DNA of 64,000 nucleotides from assembly GCF_009569385.1 (NCBI RefSeq), contig NZ_WBOF01000001.1, positions 5,837,501 to 5,901,500 on the forward strand, in the 5' to 3' direction. Both the position numbers and the translations under genes were made by a program. Positions 49,980 to 58,877 of the stretch are shown here, in pieces. How positions within the stretch are numbered: position 1 is the first letter of the stretch; every line of letters starts with the position of its first letter. The notes under the pieces are model-generated. The model made no database searches. It was not told the DNA's origin and saw only the letters and a list, made by a program, of their open reading frames with translations. Source of the DNA: Streptomyces kaniharaensis (GTDB lineage: Bacteria > Actinomycetota > Actinomycetes > Streptomycetales > Streptomycetaceae).

Positions 49980-50668
49980 CCACGGACCTCGACAGGCTGC
50001 TCGTCTGCCTGCAACTGACCGACTCGGCCTTCCCCAGCGGCCTGTACACCCTGTCGCACGGGCTGGAGGGCTTCGCACAGGCCAAGGCGGTGGACCAGGA
50101 CAGCATGCCGGTCGTGCTGGTCGACCTGCTGCGCCACTCGGTCGGCCCCGCGGACGCCACCGCGCTGGCCCTGGCCCACCGGGCGGCCGGGCACGCGGAC
50201 TGGGCGACCGTGGCGGAGGTGGACCGGCGGCTGTTCGCGAGCAAGCTCAACCGTGAGCAGCGGCTGGCCGCCACCCGCACCGGCCGTCAGCTGCTGGACA
50301 CCGCGCGGCTCGCGCTCGGCGGCGAGGCGCTGGACGCCTACGCGGAGCTGGTCGCCGGGCGGCAGGCCCCGGGCTGCCATCCGGTGGCGGCCGGCGTCGC
50401 GTACGCGGCGGGCCGGGTACCCGCCGACCACGCGGTCGCGGGCGACCTGTTCGCCTTCGCCGTCAGCTTCGTCGGCGCGGGCCTGCGACTGCGGCTGACC
50501 GACCACCGCCGAGCCCAGTGCATCCTGCGCGAGATCGCCCCGGTGATCGCCGAAGTGACCGCCGCCGCGTTGACGCGGGAACTCGCGGACCTCGGCGGCT
50601 GCGTCCCGCTGGCGGACGTGATGGCGGGCCGCCACGAGAGGTCACAGGCCCGGTTGTTCGCGAGCTGA
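49976..50668 (+). CDS. ureF: Urease accessory protein UreF
   Basis: This 230-residue UreF is all-helical, with the family motif T-D-S-A-F-P-S-G-L-Y-T-L-S-H-G-L-E near residue 15. C-H-P-V-A-A-G-V-A-Y follows in the middle. UreF bridges UreD and UreG and gates GTP hydrolysis during nickel insertion. The ATG start overlaps the ureC stop. Confidence 0.95.
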   Translation: MTTDLDRLLVCLQLTDSAFPSGLYTLSHGLEGFAQAKAVDQDSMPVVLVDLLRHSVGPADATALALAHRAAGHADWATVAEVDRRLFASKLNREQRLAATRTGRQLLDTARLALGGEALDAYAELVAGRQAPGCHPVAAGVAYAAGRVPADHAVAGDLFAFAVSFVGAGLRLRLTDHRRAQCILREIAPVIAEVTAAALTRELADLGGCVPLADVMAGRHERSQARLFAS

Positions 50669-50722
50669 CGCTCGCGCTGCGACGACACTCCAGCGAAACG
50701 ACACACCAGAGATTGGACGAAC

Positions 50723-51343
50723 ATGACGGACGACGTGCTGCGCGTCGGCATCGCGGGGCCGGTGGGCTCGGGGAAGACGGCATTGATCGAGGCCCTGGTG
50801 CCGGTGCTGATCGCCCGGGGCCGCCGGCCGGCGGTGATCACCAACGACATCTACACCCAGGAGGACGCCCGGCACGTGCGGCGCAGCCTGGCCGGGGTGC
50901 TCGATCCCGAGCGCGTGGTGGGCGTGGAGACCGGTGCGTGTCCACACACCGCGGTCCGGGACGACCCGACCATGAACCTGGCCGCCGGGGCCGAACTGCT
51001 GGAACGCTTCCCCGACATCGACACGCTGCTGTACGAGTCCGGCGGCGACAATCTCACGCTGACCTTCAGCCCGGTGCTGGTCGACATGTTCTTCTTCGTG
51101 CTCGACACCGCCGACGGCGAGAAGATGCCCCGCAAGCGCGGCCCCGGCATCACCGACTCCGACGTGCTGGTGATCAACAAGATCGACATCGCCCCGTACG
51201 TCCGCACCGACCTCACGGTGATGACCACCGACGCCGACCACGTGCGCGAGGGCCGTCCCGTGCTGCTGACCAACAGCCTGACCGGCGAGGGCCTGGAGCG
51301 GGTGGCCGACCTGCTGGAGTCCTACCGCGGAGCCACGACGTGA
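50723..51343 (+). CDS. ureG: Urease accessory GTPase UreG
   Basis: This 206-residue SIMIBI GTPase has P-loop G-P-V-G-S-G-K-T-A, the nickel-binding V-E-T-G-A-C-P-H-T (Cys-Pro-His), Y-E-S-G-G-D-N-L, and the guanine-specifying N-K-I-D. It delivers nickel with UreF and UreD. It lacks the N-terminal His-rich extension of some UreG proteins. It is separated from ureF by 54 bases. Confidence 0.97.
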   Translation: MTDDVLRVGIAGPVGSGKTALIEALVPVLIARGRRPAVITNDIYTQEDARHVRRSLAGVLDPERVVGVETGACPHTAVRDDPTMNLAAGAELLERFPDIDTLLYESGGDNLTLTFSPVLVDMFFFVLDTADGEKMPRKRGPGITDSDVLVINKIDIAPYVRTDLTVMTTDADHVREGRPVLLTNSLTGEGLERVADLLESYRGATT

Positions 51344-52275
51344 CCACGGTCGACAGGCTGGCCCCGGCCCACTACGAGCCCGTACACGTGCCCCACGAGG
51401 TACGCCGCCACGCCGGGCGTCCGGAGGCGCTCCCGGTCGGCCGGCCGGGCAAGATCGGCCTGCTGGAACTGGGCTTCGATCGGGTGGGCGGACGGACCGA
51501 ACTGGTCAGCAGGTACCAGAAGTCGCCGCTGCAGATCATGCGCCCGCTGTACTTCGACCCGGCGCGCCCGGACCTCGCCGTCACCTTCCTGATGTCCACC
51601 GGTGGTGGCATCGTGCAGGCCGACCGGCTCCGGCTGGACGTGCGGTGCGGAGCGGACAGTGCCGTGCACCTCACCACCCAAGCCGCCACCAAGGTCCACC
51701 GGATGGACGCCGACTACGCCACCCAGCAGGTCCACCTCACCGCGGCGGACGGCAGCTTCGTCGAGTACCTGCCCGAACCGACCATCCCGTACCGCGATTC
51801 GCGCTTCTACCAGCGCACCGTGATCACCGCCGCCACCTCGGCCACCGTGCTCACCGGGGAGACCGTCCTGGCCGGCCGGCTGGCGCGCGGCGAGCGCAAC
51901 GCCTACCAGGTCTTCGCCGCCGACCTCGAATGGCGCCGGCCCGACGACCGGCTGTTCGCCCTGGACACCGTCCGCCTGGAACCCGGCGGCAGCGGGGTCA
52001 CCGGCCCGGCCGTGCTGGCCGGACACGACCTGATGTCCACGTTCTACGCCGTCAGCCCACTGGCTCCGGCAGCGGAGATCGCCGACACCCTGCACCGGGC
52101 GTTGGCCGACGGCGGCCTGCCGTACGGGGTGAGCGTCCTGCCCGAGGACTGCGGTGCCTGGCTGCGCGTGCTCGCCAGTGATCCTCCCGCCGTCGCCGAG
52201 GCGCTCCACCGCGCCTGGGACGCCGTCCGCCGGCTGTTGATCGGCGCACCGGCCCCGGCGTTGCGCAAGTGCTGA
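51340..52275 (+). CDS. ureD: Urease accessory protein UreD
   Basis: The protein is 311 residues from a GTG overlapping the ureG stop. Typical UreD motifs are L-L-E-L-G-F-D-R-V, then Q-K-S-P-L-Q-I-M-R-P-L-Y and T-Q-A-A-T-K-V-H-R-M, and then L-P-E-P-T-I-P-Y-R-D-S-R-F. UreD contacts apo-urease and recruits UreF and UreG. It is the last gene of the operon; a hairpin follows about 70 bases later. Confidence 0.95.
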   Translation: MTTVDRLAPAHYEPVHVPHEVRRHAGRPEALPVGRPGKIGLLELGFDRVGGRTELVSRYQKSPLQIMRPLYFDPARPDLAVTFLMSTGGGIVQADRLRLDVRCGADSAVHLTTQAATKVHRMDADYATQQVHLTAADGSFVEYLPEPTIPYRDSRFYQRTVITAATSATVLTGETVLAGRLARGERNAYQVFAADLEWRRPDDRLFALDTVRLEPGGSGVTGPAVLAGHDLMSTFYAVSPLAPAAEIADTLHRALADGGLPYGVSVLPEDCGAWLRVLASDPPAVAEALHRAWDAVRRLLIGAPAPALRKC

Positions 52276-52343
52276 AAAGGCGCGACGCCCGGCACGCCGA
52301 CGAGCGGGAATCCCGCCGCCGATCGGCTACGGAGACCACGACT

Positions 52344-52361
52344 CCCCGCCGGTCGGCGGGG
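52344..52361. terminator. Short GC-rich hairpin after ureD
   Basis: CCCCGCC at 52344-52350 pairs with 52355-52361 across GGTC. It lies between the convergent ureD and thioredoxin-like genes. Confidence 0.55.
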
Positions 52362-52364
52362 CGG

Positions 52365-52390
52365 TCAGACCCACGTGTCAGACCCACTTG
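52365..52390. repeat. 13-nt tandem duplication at the thioredoxin-like gene stop
   Basis: TCAGACCCACGTG and TCAGACCCACTTG lie end to end (one mismatch). The right copy begins with the stop codon of the minus-strand gene. Confidence 0.75.
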
Positions 52391-52920
52391 ATGGAGCAGC
52401 CCATGCTCGCCCGGTGGGGTTCCGGGACGGGCTTGCCCGCCAGCACCAGGCCGATGGCGTGCCGGAGCAGCCCTCCGGTGACCGGGTTCCGGTTGCCGGG
52501 TGTGGATTCGTCCATCGCGCCCCGGTAGGCCAGCTTCCGGCGGGCGTCGTACAGGAAGAAGTCCGGTGTGCAGGCGGCACGGTACGCGCGGCCGACGGAC
52601 TGGTCGACGTCGACGAGGTAGGGGAAGGTCCAGCCCGTGCGCGCCACCTGGGAGCGCAACCCGTCGGCGTCGTCGGTGGGCGCGATGGCCGGGCTGTTGC
52701 TGCAGATGCCGACGACCGCCAGGTCCGGGAACTCGCCGACCAGCCGGCCGAAGACCTGCTCGACATGCCTGACAAATGGGCAGTGGTTGCACAGGAAGGC
52801 CACCAGCAGGGCCGGTGCTTCGGCGAAGTCGTCCCGTGCCACGGCCCGTCCGTCGATCGTCCGCAGCGAGAAGTCGGGCGCGGGCGTCCCGAGCGGAACC
52901 ATGGTGGAGAAGGCAGCCAT
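52378..52920 (-). CDS. Thioredoxin-fold (AhpC/TSA-type) protein
   Basis: This 180-residue peroxiredoxin/thioredoxin-fold protein opens L-G-T-P-A-P-D-F-S-L-R-T. The redox motif is F-L-C-N-H-C-P-F near residue 44 (CNHC, a CxxC). It has D-V-D-Q-S-V-G-R-A-Y and P-D-F-F-L-Y-D in the later strands. It is a cytoplasmic thiol reductase or peroxidase-like protein. No signal peptide is present, unlike TlpA proteins. Confidence 0.88.
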   Translation of the reverse strand: MAAFSTMVPLGTPAPDFSLRTIDGRAVARDDFAEAPALLVAFLCNHCPFVRHVEQVFGRLVGEFPDLAVVGICSNSPAIAPTDDADGLRSQVARTGWTFPYLVDVDQSVGRAYRAACTPDFFLYDARRKLAYRGAMDESTPGNRNPVTGGLLRHAIGLVLAGKPVPEPHRASMGCSIKWV

Positions 52921-53103
52921 GCGGCTCACTCCATCCGTTGACCAGTGCGGTCGGTGCGTGCACCTCCATGGTCGCCCTGCGGGGCCGGCGGTCACCAGTG
53001 CCGCCGCTCGCTCGATGCCGCGCTGACCGGCGCCCCCGGCGAATTGTGCCGGCGCCCGGCCAATCCCTGTGAAGAATCCCGGGCTGGGGTTAGCCTGCTC
53101 GGC

Positions 53104-53691
53104 ATGGCACCACGGCCCCCCGCGCCCGTCGTTCTCCACGGCCGGTACACCCGGCTGGAACCCCTGACCACGGCGCACGTACCAGACCTGCACCTCGCCG
53201 GCAGTCGCGACGACGACCTCTGGCAGTGGCTTCCCGTGGTCACGCCGCACACCCTCGGCGAGATGCACATGCTGGTCGAACAGCGGCTGGCCCAACAGGC
53301 CGCGGGAGGGGCGGTGCTGTTCGCGATCATCCCGGCCGGCACCAACCGCGCCGCCGGGTGGATCGCGTACACGGACATCTCGCTCCCCGACGAGCGCCTG
53401 GACATCGGCTGGCACTGGGCCGCGCGCTCCACCTGGGACACCGCGGTGACGGCCGAGACCCATCTCCTGCTGCTCCGCCACGCCTTCGAGCACCTGGCCT
53501 TCGGCCGGGTCCAGTGGCAGATAGACCATCTCGACGTACGCTCCCAGCTCGCGCTGTCGGGTCTCGGCGCCGTCCGCGAGGGCCCGCTGCGCCGCCACGC
53601 CCGGCGCTCCGACGGCACGTGGCGGGACACCCTCATCTACGCAATGCTCGCCAACGAGTGGCGAAGCGGATGGGGTGCCGGGCTCTTCTGA
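53104..53691 (+). CDS. GNAT family N-acetyltransferase (RimJ/RimL type)
   Basis: This 195-residue protein is of the RimJ/RimL-type GNAT layout: G-R-Y-T-R-L-E-P-L near residue 11, I-G-W-H-W-A-A-R-S-T-W-D near 98, and V-T-A-E-T-H-L-L-L-L-R-H-A-F-E. The final stretch is S-Q-L-A-L-S-G-L-G-A-V-R-E-G. It probably transfers acetyl groups to a protein N-terminus or small molecule. TAGCCT nine bases before the ATG suggests a leaderless transcript; no Shine-Dalgarno is seen. Confidence 0.88.
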   Translation: MAPRPPAPVVLHGRYTRLEPLTTAHVPDLHLAGSRDDDLWQWLPVVTPHTLGEMHMLVEQRLAQQAAGGAVLFAIIPAGTNRAAGWIAYTDISLPDERLDIGWHWAARSTWDTAVTAETHLLLLRHAFEHLAFGRVQWQIDHLDVRSQLALSGLGAVREGPLRRHARRSDGTWRDTLIYAMLANEWRSGWGAGLF

Positions 53692-54122
53692 ACGGCTCGG
53701 TCACGCTGACAGGCCGAGCGTCGTCGTCGGCGCTCGACCGCGTTCAGAACTCGGGTCGGCGAACGAGCGCGCCAGCAGCTCCTGGTCTCCGGAGCGCTCG
53801 AAGGCCTCTGCGTCGAGGGGAAGGCGGCCCCGCTGGTCGACCTGCGGCCGCCCCTGACGTCTGGCCGCCACCATGGTCGTCATCGACGTCGACGACGGTG
53901 CTGCGGACGAGCGGGTGTGCGATCAGGTCGAACGACCGCTATTCCCGGGACTTCGGAGGAGCGTCGGGTAGCGAGCCGGGTCGGGTGGTGGACAGGCCGT
54001 CGAGGATGATGCGGAGGTTGCGCTCCCACTGCCGCCGGACGAACCGCCGCCGCTGTCCGTCGTGTCTGGTTGGCTATTCGCGTACGGGGCGATCGGCGCC
54101 TCCGGACCGAGGGAACACCACG
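53692..54122. other. Decayed sequence, probably with a TetR-type C-terminal fragment
   Basis: No intact gene is found here. On the minus strand, 53939-54054 encodes R-F-V-R-R-Q-W-E-R-N-L-R-I-I-L-D-G-L, which reads like the C-terminal helix of a TetR-type regulator, but an in-frame stop lies directly upstream. At 53701-53883 another minus ORF has L-P-L-D-A-E-A-F-E-R, also without context. The DUF3052 gene starts on the other side at 54123. Confidence 0.35.
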
Positions 54123-54536
54123 ATGGCGACACCGGAGGAAGAGCGCACCAACCGCGCTGTCCAGCTCGGGTTCGAGCTTGGCATGGTCGTCCGCGAGGTC
54201 GGCTACAAGGACGACGCCGACCAGGACCTTCACGACAGTGTCGACTCGATCGCCGCCCGGGACCTCCTCGACCTGGACTTCGACGGCCTGGCCGACGCCG
54301 TCCTCATCTGGTTCCGCGACGAGGACGGCGACCTCACCAGCATGCTCGAGTACGCCATCGACGAGCTGGGGGAGGGCGGCATGATCTGGCTGCTCACCCC
54401 CAAGACCGGCCGGGATGGCCATGTCGAGCCGAGCGACATTCAGGACGCCGCCCGGACTGCGGGCCTCTCCCGGACAAGGACCATCAGCGTCGCAAAGGAC
54501 TGGAACGGCTCCCGCCTCACCGCTGGCAGGCACTGA
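54123..54536 (+). CDS. DUF3052 family protein
   Basis: This 137-residue protein matches DUF3052: L-G-F-E-L-G-M-V-V-R-E-V-G-Y near residue 16, D-A-V-L-I-W-F-R-D-E-D-G-D-L near 60, and W-L-L-T-P-K-T-G-R-D-G near 90. The A-G-L-S segment and K-D-W-N-G-S-R-L end the core. The family is actinobacteria-specific and its function is unknown. GAGGGAA precedes the ATG. It overlaps the convergent hypothetical gene by 20 bases. Confidence 0.88.
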   Translation: MATPEEERTNRAVQLGFELGMVVREVGYKDDADQDLHDSVDSIAARDLLDLDFDGLADAVLIWFRDEDGDLTSMLEYAIDELGEGGMIWLLTPKTGRDGHVEPSDIQDAARTAGLSRTRTISVAKDWNGSRLTAGRH

Positions 54537-55272
54537 CCTCACTCGGCGCAGGAGTCGACGGGGTCACACCAGCGCCCGGGAGTGAACTCAACAACCCGTC
54601 GGTGAACTCCCGACCGCAGGTCAGCCGCGGTGCCCGAACTCCCCGCCGCACGTCAACAGCCCGCTCCCGGGCGGGGTGAGGCCGGTTCAGGGGCGGTGCC
54701 ACCAGGAGCTGCTGCGCTTCGCGGCTTCGCCGTGCCCGCGCCCCTGCCCGGCGCCACCGCTCCACCGACCGCTCGTTCACCGTCGAGGACGTACGGGTCG
54801 CCGGGTCGGCTGCGCCGGTCCACGGCGTGCAGCCGCACCACGGTCCGATCGCCCGGAACTGCTCCAGCGCGATGCCGTACAACCCGGCCGTGCCCGCGTA
54901 GTGAGCGAGCAGGTGCCGCAGCATCGGCAGCCGCTCGTCGTCCGGGCGGACCTGCGCCAGAGCGGCCGCGACCTTCCGTACCGGCTGTTTGCCCAGTTCG
55001 CCGGCCAGCGTCGTGCCGAGGGCGCCGCGCAGCTCCAGCTCGTGCAGCGCGTGCAGGTGGAGGCCGGGCAGCGGGCTGCCGGCCGGGGCCTTCTTCATCG
55101 CCCGCTTGGCGAAGGCCAGCATCTTCTTGTCCGAGCCGAACCACTTGGCGCACCAGTACTGCAGACCCTGAAGGTGGCCCTCGTAGTGGAACGGCGCGCA
55201 CTCGACCAGCCCGCGCCACAGTTCCTCGAACTGCTTGGGCGTGTACCGCGCGCCGCGTGCGGCGGTCACCAT
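54517..55272 (-). CDS. Hypothetical protein, probably degenerate at both ends
   Basis: The 251-codon ORF begins M-V-T-A-A-R-G-A-R. Residues 10-150 are plausible globular sequence: P-K-Q-F-E-E-L-W-R-G-L, C-A-K-W-F-G-S-D-K-K-M-L-A-F and L-H-A-L-H-E-L-E-L-R-G-A-L. The last 90 residues are basic and low-complexity, as if read out of frame. Just upstream, another minus frame has M-T-Y-F-I-L-G-L-L-G-K. A frameshift at each end is therefore suspected. No ribosome binding site is visible. No family recognised. Confidence 0.5.
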   Translation of the reverse strand: MVTAARGARYTPKQFEELWRGLVECAPFHYEGHLQGLQYWCAKWFGSDKKMLAFAKRAMKKAPAGSPLPGLHLHALHELELRGALGTTLAGELGKQPVRKVAAALAQVRPDDERLPMLRHLLAHYAGTAGLYGIALEQFRAIGPWCGCTPWTGAADPATRTSSTVNERSVERWRRAGARARRSREAQQLLVAPPLNRPHPARERAVDVRRGVRAPRLTCGREFTDGLLSSLPGAGVTPSTPAPSEVSACQR

Positions 55273-55505
55273 GATGTTTGCCCAGCAGGCCGAGGATGAA
55301 GTACGTCACGGCGGAGCATCATTCCCGGTCGCGGCTGGCGCCGGCAACGCGGTTGAAGCGCTCGCCGGGGCCGGATTCCGTGCCGGCATGCCTCAGTTGG
55401 GGACGATCCTGCACGTTACGCTCCGCCGGGGCACCAATTCCAGCCAGGCCGCACTCCACCTGCGGCCATCCTCATCTGGTCCCGCAGATGACCAAGAGAC
55501 AGGCC

Positions 55506-55790
55506 TTAGCCGCGCCAGGGCGTTGCCCGGATCTCGAAGCCCGTCAGGCCCTCGGGCTGTTCTTCCCAGACGAGGACCCGGTCCACGATGGCCAGTGGCG
55601 GCCCCTGCCTGGTCCACTCGACCAGCCGCTGGACGGCGGCCGAGCTCCCCTCGAACACGGCCTCGACGGTGCCGTCCGGCAGGTTCCGCACCCAGCCCCG
55701 CACGCCCTGCGCGGTTGCTTCGTGACGGCAGGTGTCGCGGTAGAAGACCCCCTGCACCTCGCCGGAGACGATCACTCGGCTGCGGATCAT
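55506..55790 (-). CDS. Acylphosphatase
   Basis: This 94-residue enzyme hydrolyses carboxyl-phosphate anhydrides. The N-terminal strand is V-S-G-E-V-Q-G-V-F-Y-R-D with the phosphate-binding Arg. G-W-V-R-N-L-P-D-G-T-V-E carries the catalytic Asn. The usual compact alpha-beta sandwich length of about 90 residues is met. It starts 10 bases after the DUF72 stop on the same strand, so the two are likely co-transcribed. Confidence 0.95.
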   Translation of the reverse strand: MIRSRVIVSGEVQGVFYRDTCRHEATAQGVRGWVRNLPDGTVEAVFEGSSAAVQRLVEWTRQGPPLAIVDRVLVWEEQPEGLTGFEIRATPWRG

Positions 55791-55800
55791 CGCCCACCCC

Positions 55801-56553
55801 CTACGGTGTCCGGGTCACGGTACGGCCTGCCCGCGCGGCGGCGGCCGCGAACGCGCTCGCGTCGACCACCGCCGCACCGCCCAGGTCGTTGTTGAAGTAC
55901 ACGTAAACCTCGGCCGAGTCCGTCCAGCTGTCGGCGATTCGGCCCACCCACCCGGCCAGCGCCTGCCGCCCGTACCGGGGCCGGGGCCGGGCCCGCCCGG
56001 CGTGGCAGCGCAGATAGCCCCATTCGCAGGTCCGCCACAGCGGGGTGACCGGGCGTGACTCCCGGTCCGCCCAGCACAGTGCGGCGTGCCGGCCGGTCAG
56101 CACCGCACGGATCTCCGGCGTCCACCAGGACGGGTGCCGCGGCTCGACGGCGACCCGCACGCCCGCGGGGAAGGCGGCCAGACAGCCGTCCAGCAGTTCG
56201 GCATCCGCGCGCAGCGTGGGCGGCAGCTGGAGCAGTACCGGGCCGAGCCGCTCCCCGAGCCCCTGTGCCGCCGCGAGCAGCCGCTGGACCGGCTCGGCCG
56301 GCTCGTGCAGGCGCTTGATGTGGGTGAGGTAGCGGCTGGCCTTCACCGCGAACACGAAACCCTCTGGGGTACGGGCGTGCCAGTCGGCGAAGGTGTCCGG
56401 CGAGGGCAAACGGTAGAAGGCGGCATTACTCTCCACCGTGGCGAACCGCTCGGCGTACTCCTCCAGCCAGCGTCGCTTGGGTGTCCCTTCCAGATAGAGC
56501 ACCCCGCGCCAGTCGTCGTACTGCCAACCCGAGGTACCGACGATCACCGACAT
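55801..56553 (-). CDS. DUF72 family protein (YecE-like)
   Basis: The protein is 250 residues. It opens I-V-G-T-S-G-W-Q-Y-D-D-W-R-G, the DUF72 signature. F-Y-R-L-P, then V-F-A-V-K-A-S-R-Y-L-T-H, and Y-V-Y-F-N-N-D near the end also fit. It is a predicted TIM barrel of unknown function, often linked to DNA-repair or redox genes elsewhere. The start is ambiguous between ATG at 56553 and an in-frame GTG at 56568; GGAG is too close to the ATG to decide. Confidence 0.9.
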   Translation of the reverse strand: MSVIVGTSGWQYDDWRGVLYLEGTPKRRWLEEYAERFATVESNAAFYRLPSPDTFADWHARTPEGFVFAVKASRYLTHIKRLHEPAEPVQRLLAAAQGLGERLGPVLLQLPPTLRADAELLDGCLAAFPAGVRVAVEPRHPSWWTPEIRAVLTGRHAALCWADRESRPVTPLWRTCEWGYLRCHAGRARPRPRYGRQALAGWVGRIADSWTDSAEVYVYFNNDLGGAAVVDASAFAAAAARAGRTVTRTP

Positions 56554-56724
56554 ATCTCCAGCAAACACCCATCTGCCGGACCAGGCCCTCGATGGAGATC
56601 TCAGTAGGTCGTTCCACGAGGCGGCGGGGGCTGACGGCCGCGGCGTCTCGGGCGGGGTCGGTGCACTCCCTGCGGTCTCCCTGCTGGTCGGATCGGCTCG
56701 GATCGGGGCTACGGGATGAACGGG

Positions 56725-58719
56725 TCAGACGTTGGTGGTGGTCGGGGCGGTTTGGTGGGGCAGGCGGTCGCCGAGGTCGTACTGGGCGGCTTGGAGGAGG
56801 TAGGACTCGCGGTAGCGGGTGGCCGGTTCCTGGGCCATCAGCTCGGTGTGGGTGCCCTGTTCCATGAGGCGGCCGTGGTCGAGGACGAAGATGCGGTCGG
56901 CCTTGGCGGTGGCGCCGAGGCGGTGGGTGATGAGGATGACGGTGACGCCGAGGGTGGTGAGTTGGCGGATCTGCTCGAACGCCTCGACTTCGGTTTCCGG
57001 GTCCATCGCGGACGTCGGCTCGTCGACCACCACGAGGGCGGGGAGCCGGCCGTGGGCGTCGGGGGTGGTGAGGCGCAGGTGGGTGCGGGCGAGGGCGACC
57101 TTCTGCCACTGGCCGCCGGAGAGGCCGACGCCGCCTTCGAAGCCTTTGGCGATGAGGGTGTCCCAGCTGCGGGGCAGCTCTTCGATCACGGGGTGGAGGT
57201 CGGCGTAGTCGGCGGCGGTCTCCAGCTGCTGCTGGTCGCAGGGGACTTCGGGGCGGCCGAGGAGCAGGTTGGCGCGCAGGGTGAAGGACCAGCGTTGGAA
57301 GTTCTGGGCGAGCAGGGCGACGCTGCTGAAGAGTTGATCGCGGTCGGCGGTCGCGGTGTCGATGCCGTCCCACCGGACGCGGCCGTGGTGTGGCTGGTAG
57401 ACCCCGCACAGGATGTTGGCCAGGGTGGACTTGCCCGAACCGTTGGCTCCCACCAGGGCGATGACCTTGCCCCGGGGGATCGTGAGGGTGACGTTGTCCA
57501 GGGCGGGGGTGTCGCGGCCGTCGTAGGTGAAGGACACGTCTTCGACGGTGATCGTCTCGGGTCGCTCGGGCAGCGGTGTGCCTCCGGTGGGGATGGCCCG
57601 GCGGTGGCCCTCGCGGCGCAGCTGGTCGAGGTCGCGGACGAACAGGCTTTCCTCGTAGAGCCGGTTGATCTGGGAGACGAGGCCGCCGATGCTGGCCGAG
57701 CCGGTGCGGATGGCGACCACGGCGGTGCCGGCGGCGGCGAGCGGGATCGCGCCGTTCATGACGAGCGAGCCCAGGAGGGCGAACGCGCCGACGGTGGCGG
57801 CGCCGGCCAGGGCGGCGGACAGCAGGTCGGTGCGGGCCCGGGCTCCGGCGAGGCGGGCCTGCTCCTGCTCGGCCGCGCGGGCCATCTGCTCGTAGTGGTG
57901 GAGGATGAACGGCCCGCAGGCGTGCACCCGCAGCTCGGCCGCGGAGTATGGGCGGATCAACATGTCCGCGAGGGCCGTGCTGGCTCGGGAGTGCTGGAGC
58001 CAGGCCCGCGTCGAGGCGTAGTGGCGGCGGGCGGTGCGTACGGCTCCCCAGCCGCGCGGGGCGGTGATCAGCACCAGCATGGGCAGCAGGGCGGGGTGGA
58101 GGACGGACAGGACGCCGGCGGCGGACACGAGGCCGAAGGCGGCGGTGAGGACGGAGGTGGCCTGTCCGATGATGCTCTGCAGCGACATCGCGCCCCAGCG
58201 GGCGCTGTCCACCTCGGCGAGAAACGCCGGGTCCTCGATCGCTTCCAGTTCGGAGCGGCTGACGATGGTCAGGAACTCGATGGTGGCCCTGCGGAAGACC
58301 GCCGGTTCCAGTCGCCCGCCGGCCCAGCCGGAGGCTGCGGACAGCACCGAGGACAGGCCCGCGATCACCCCGACCGCCACGATCGCGGGCAGAGCGGCCC
58401 GCAGCACGTCGGCGACATGGCCGGGGGCGAGCAGCGCGGCCAGAGCGTGGTTGGTGGCGATCAGTGCGAAGGCGGCGGCCAGGCCGCGAAGGATCTCGGC
58501 GCCGACCAGGGTCAGCAGCGCCGCGCGGTCGGCCTGCCAGGCCATCCGTCCGGCCAGGCGCAGGAAGTGCAGCATCTGCCGCGCGACCGCCGAGAATGTC
58601 ACCTTGCCACTGGCCATCTCGTGCTTGGCCCAGCCGTAGTCGTAGCGCATCGGCCCGCCGAACAGGAGTTGCTCGCTGTCCGGCACCGGGCCCGTCGAGG
58701 TCTTGGGTGCGCTGGTCAC
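56725..58719 (-). CDS. ABC transporter, fused permease and ATPase
   Basis: This 664-residue half-transporter has about five to six membrane helices over residues 60-340 and an ATPase domain from about 385. Walker A is G-A-N-G-S-G-K-S-T at 424-432, the signature is L-S-G-G-Q-W-Q-K-V, Walker B is A-L-V-V-V-D-E-P-T-S-A-M-D, and the switch His is in I-L-I-T-H-R-L. It should work as a homodimer exporter, with a substrate that cannot be identified. No peptidase C39 domain is present. A hairpin separates it from the upstream Nudix gene, so it may have its own promoter. Confidence 0.93.
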   Translation of the reverse strand: MTSAPKTSTGPVPDSEQLLFGGPMRYDYGWAKHEMASGKVTFSAVARQMLHFLRLAGRMAWQADRAALLTLVGAEILRGLAAAFALIATNHALAALLAPGHVADVLRAALPAIVAVGVIAGLSSVLSAASGWAGGRLEPAVFRRATIEFLTIVSRSELEAIEDPAFLAEVDSARWGAMSLQSIIGQATSVLTAAFGLVSAAGVLSVLHPALLPMLVLITAPRGWGAVRTARRHYASTRAWLQHSRASTALADMLIRPYSAAELRVHACGPFILHHYEQMARAAEQEQARLAGARARTDLLSAALAGAATVGAFALLGSLVMNGAIPLAAAGTAVVAIRTGSASIGGLVSQINRLYEESLFVRDLDQLRREGHRRAIPTGGTPLPERPETITVEDVSFTYDGRDTPALDNVTLTIPRGKVIALVGANGSGKSTLANILCGVYQPHHGRVRWDGIDTATADRDQLFSSVALLAQNFQRWSFTLRANLLLGRPEVPCDQQQLETAADYADLHPVIEELPRSWDTLIAKGFEGGVGLSGGQWQKVALARTHLRLTTPDAHGRLPALVVVDEPTSAMDPETEVEAFEQIRQLTTLGVTVILITHRLGATAKADRIFVLDHGRLMEQGTHTELMAQEPATRYRESYLLQAAQYDLGDRLPHQTAPTTTNV

Positions 58720-58823
58720 ATACGCCCTTTCGTAGAGGGGGAACGCGATGGTCGGGCGCCAGTGCCGTCAGGGTCCGGCGTAGCCGTGGGGCGACCGGCG
58801 CGGACCGGGCGGGGACGAGCCGG

Positions 58824-58867
58824 CCGGCACCATGCCGGGCGGGCGAACTCGCCCGGCATGGTGCCGG
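58824..58867. terminator. Perfect 18-bp hairpin between Nudix and ABC genes
   Basis: CCGGCACCATGCCGGGCG (58824-58841) pairs perfectly with 58850-58867 across an eight-base loop. It lies 11 bases past the Nudix stop. Confidence 0.85.
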
Positions 58868-58877
58868 GGGGCGCCGG

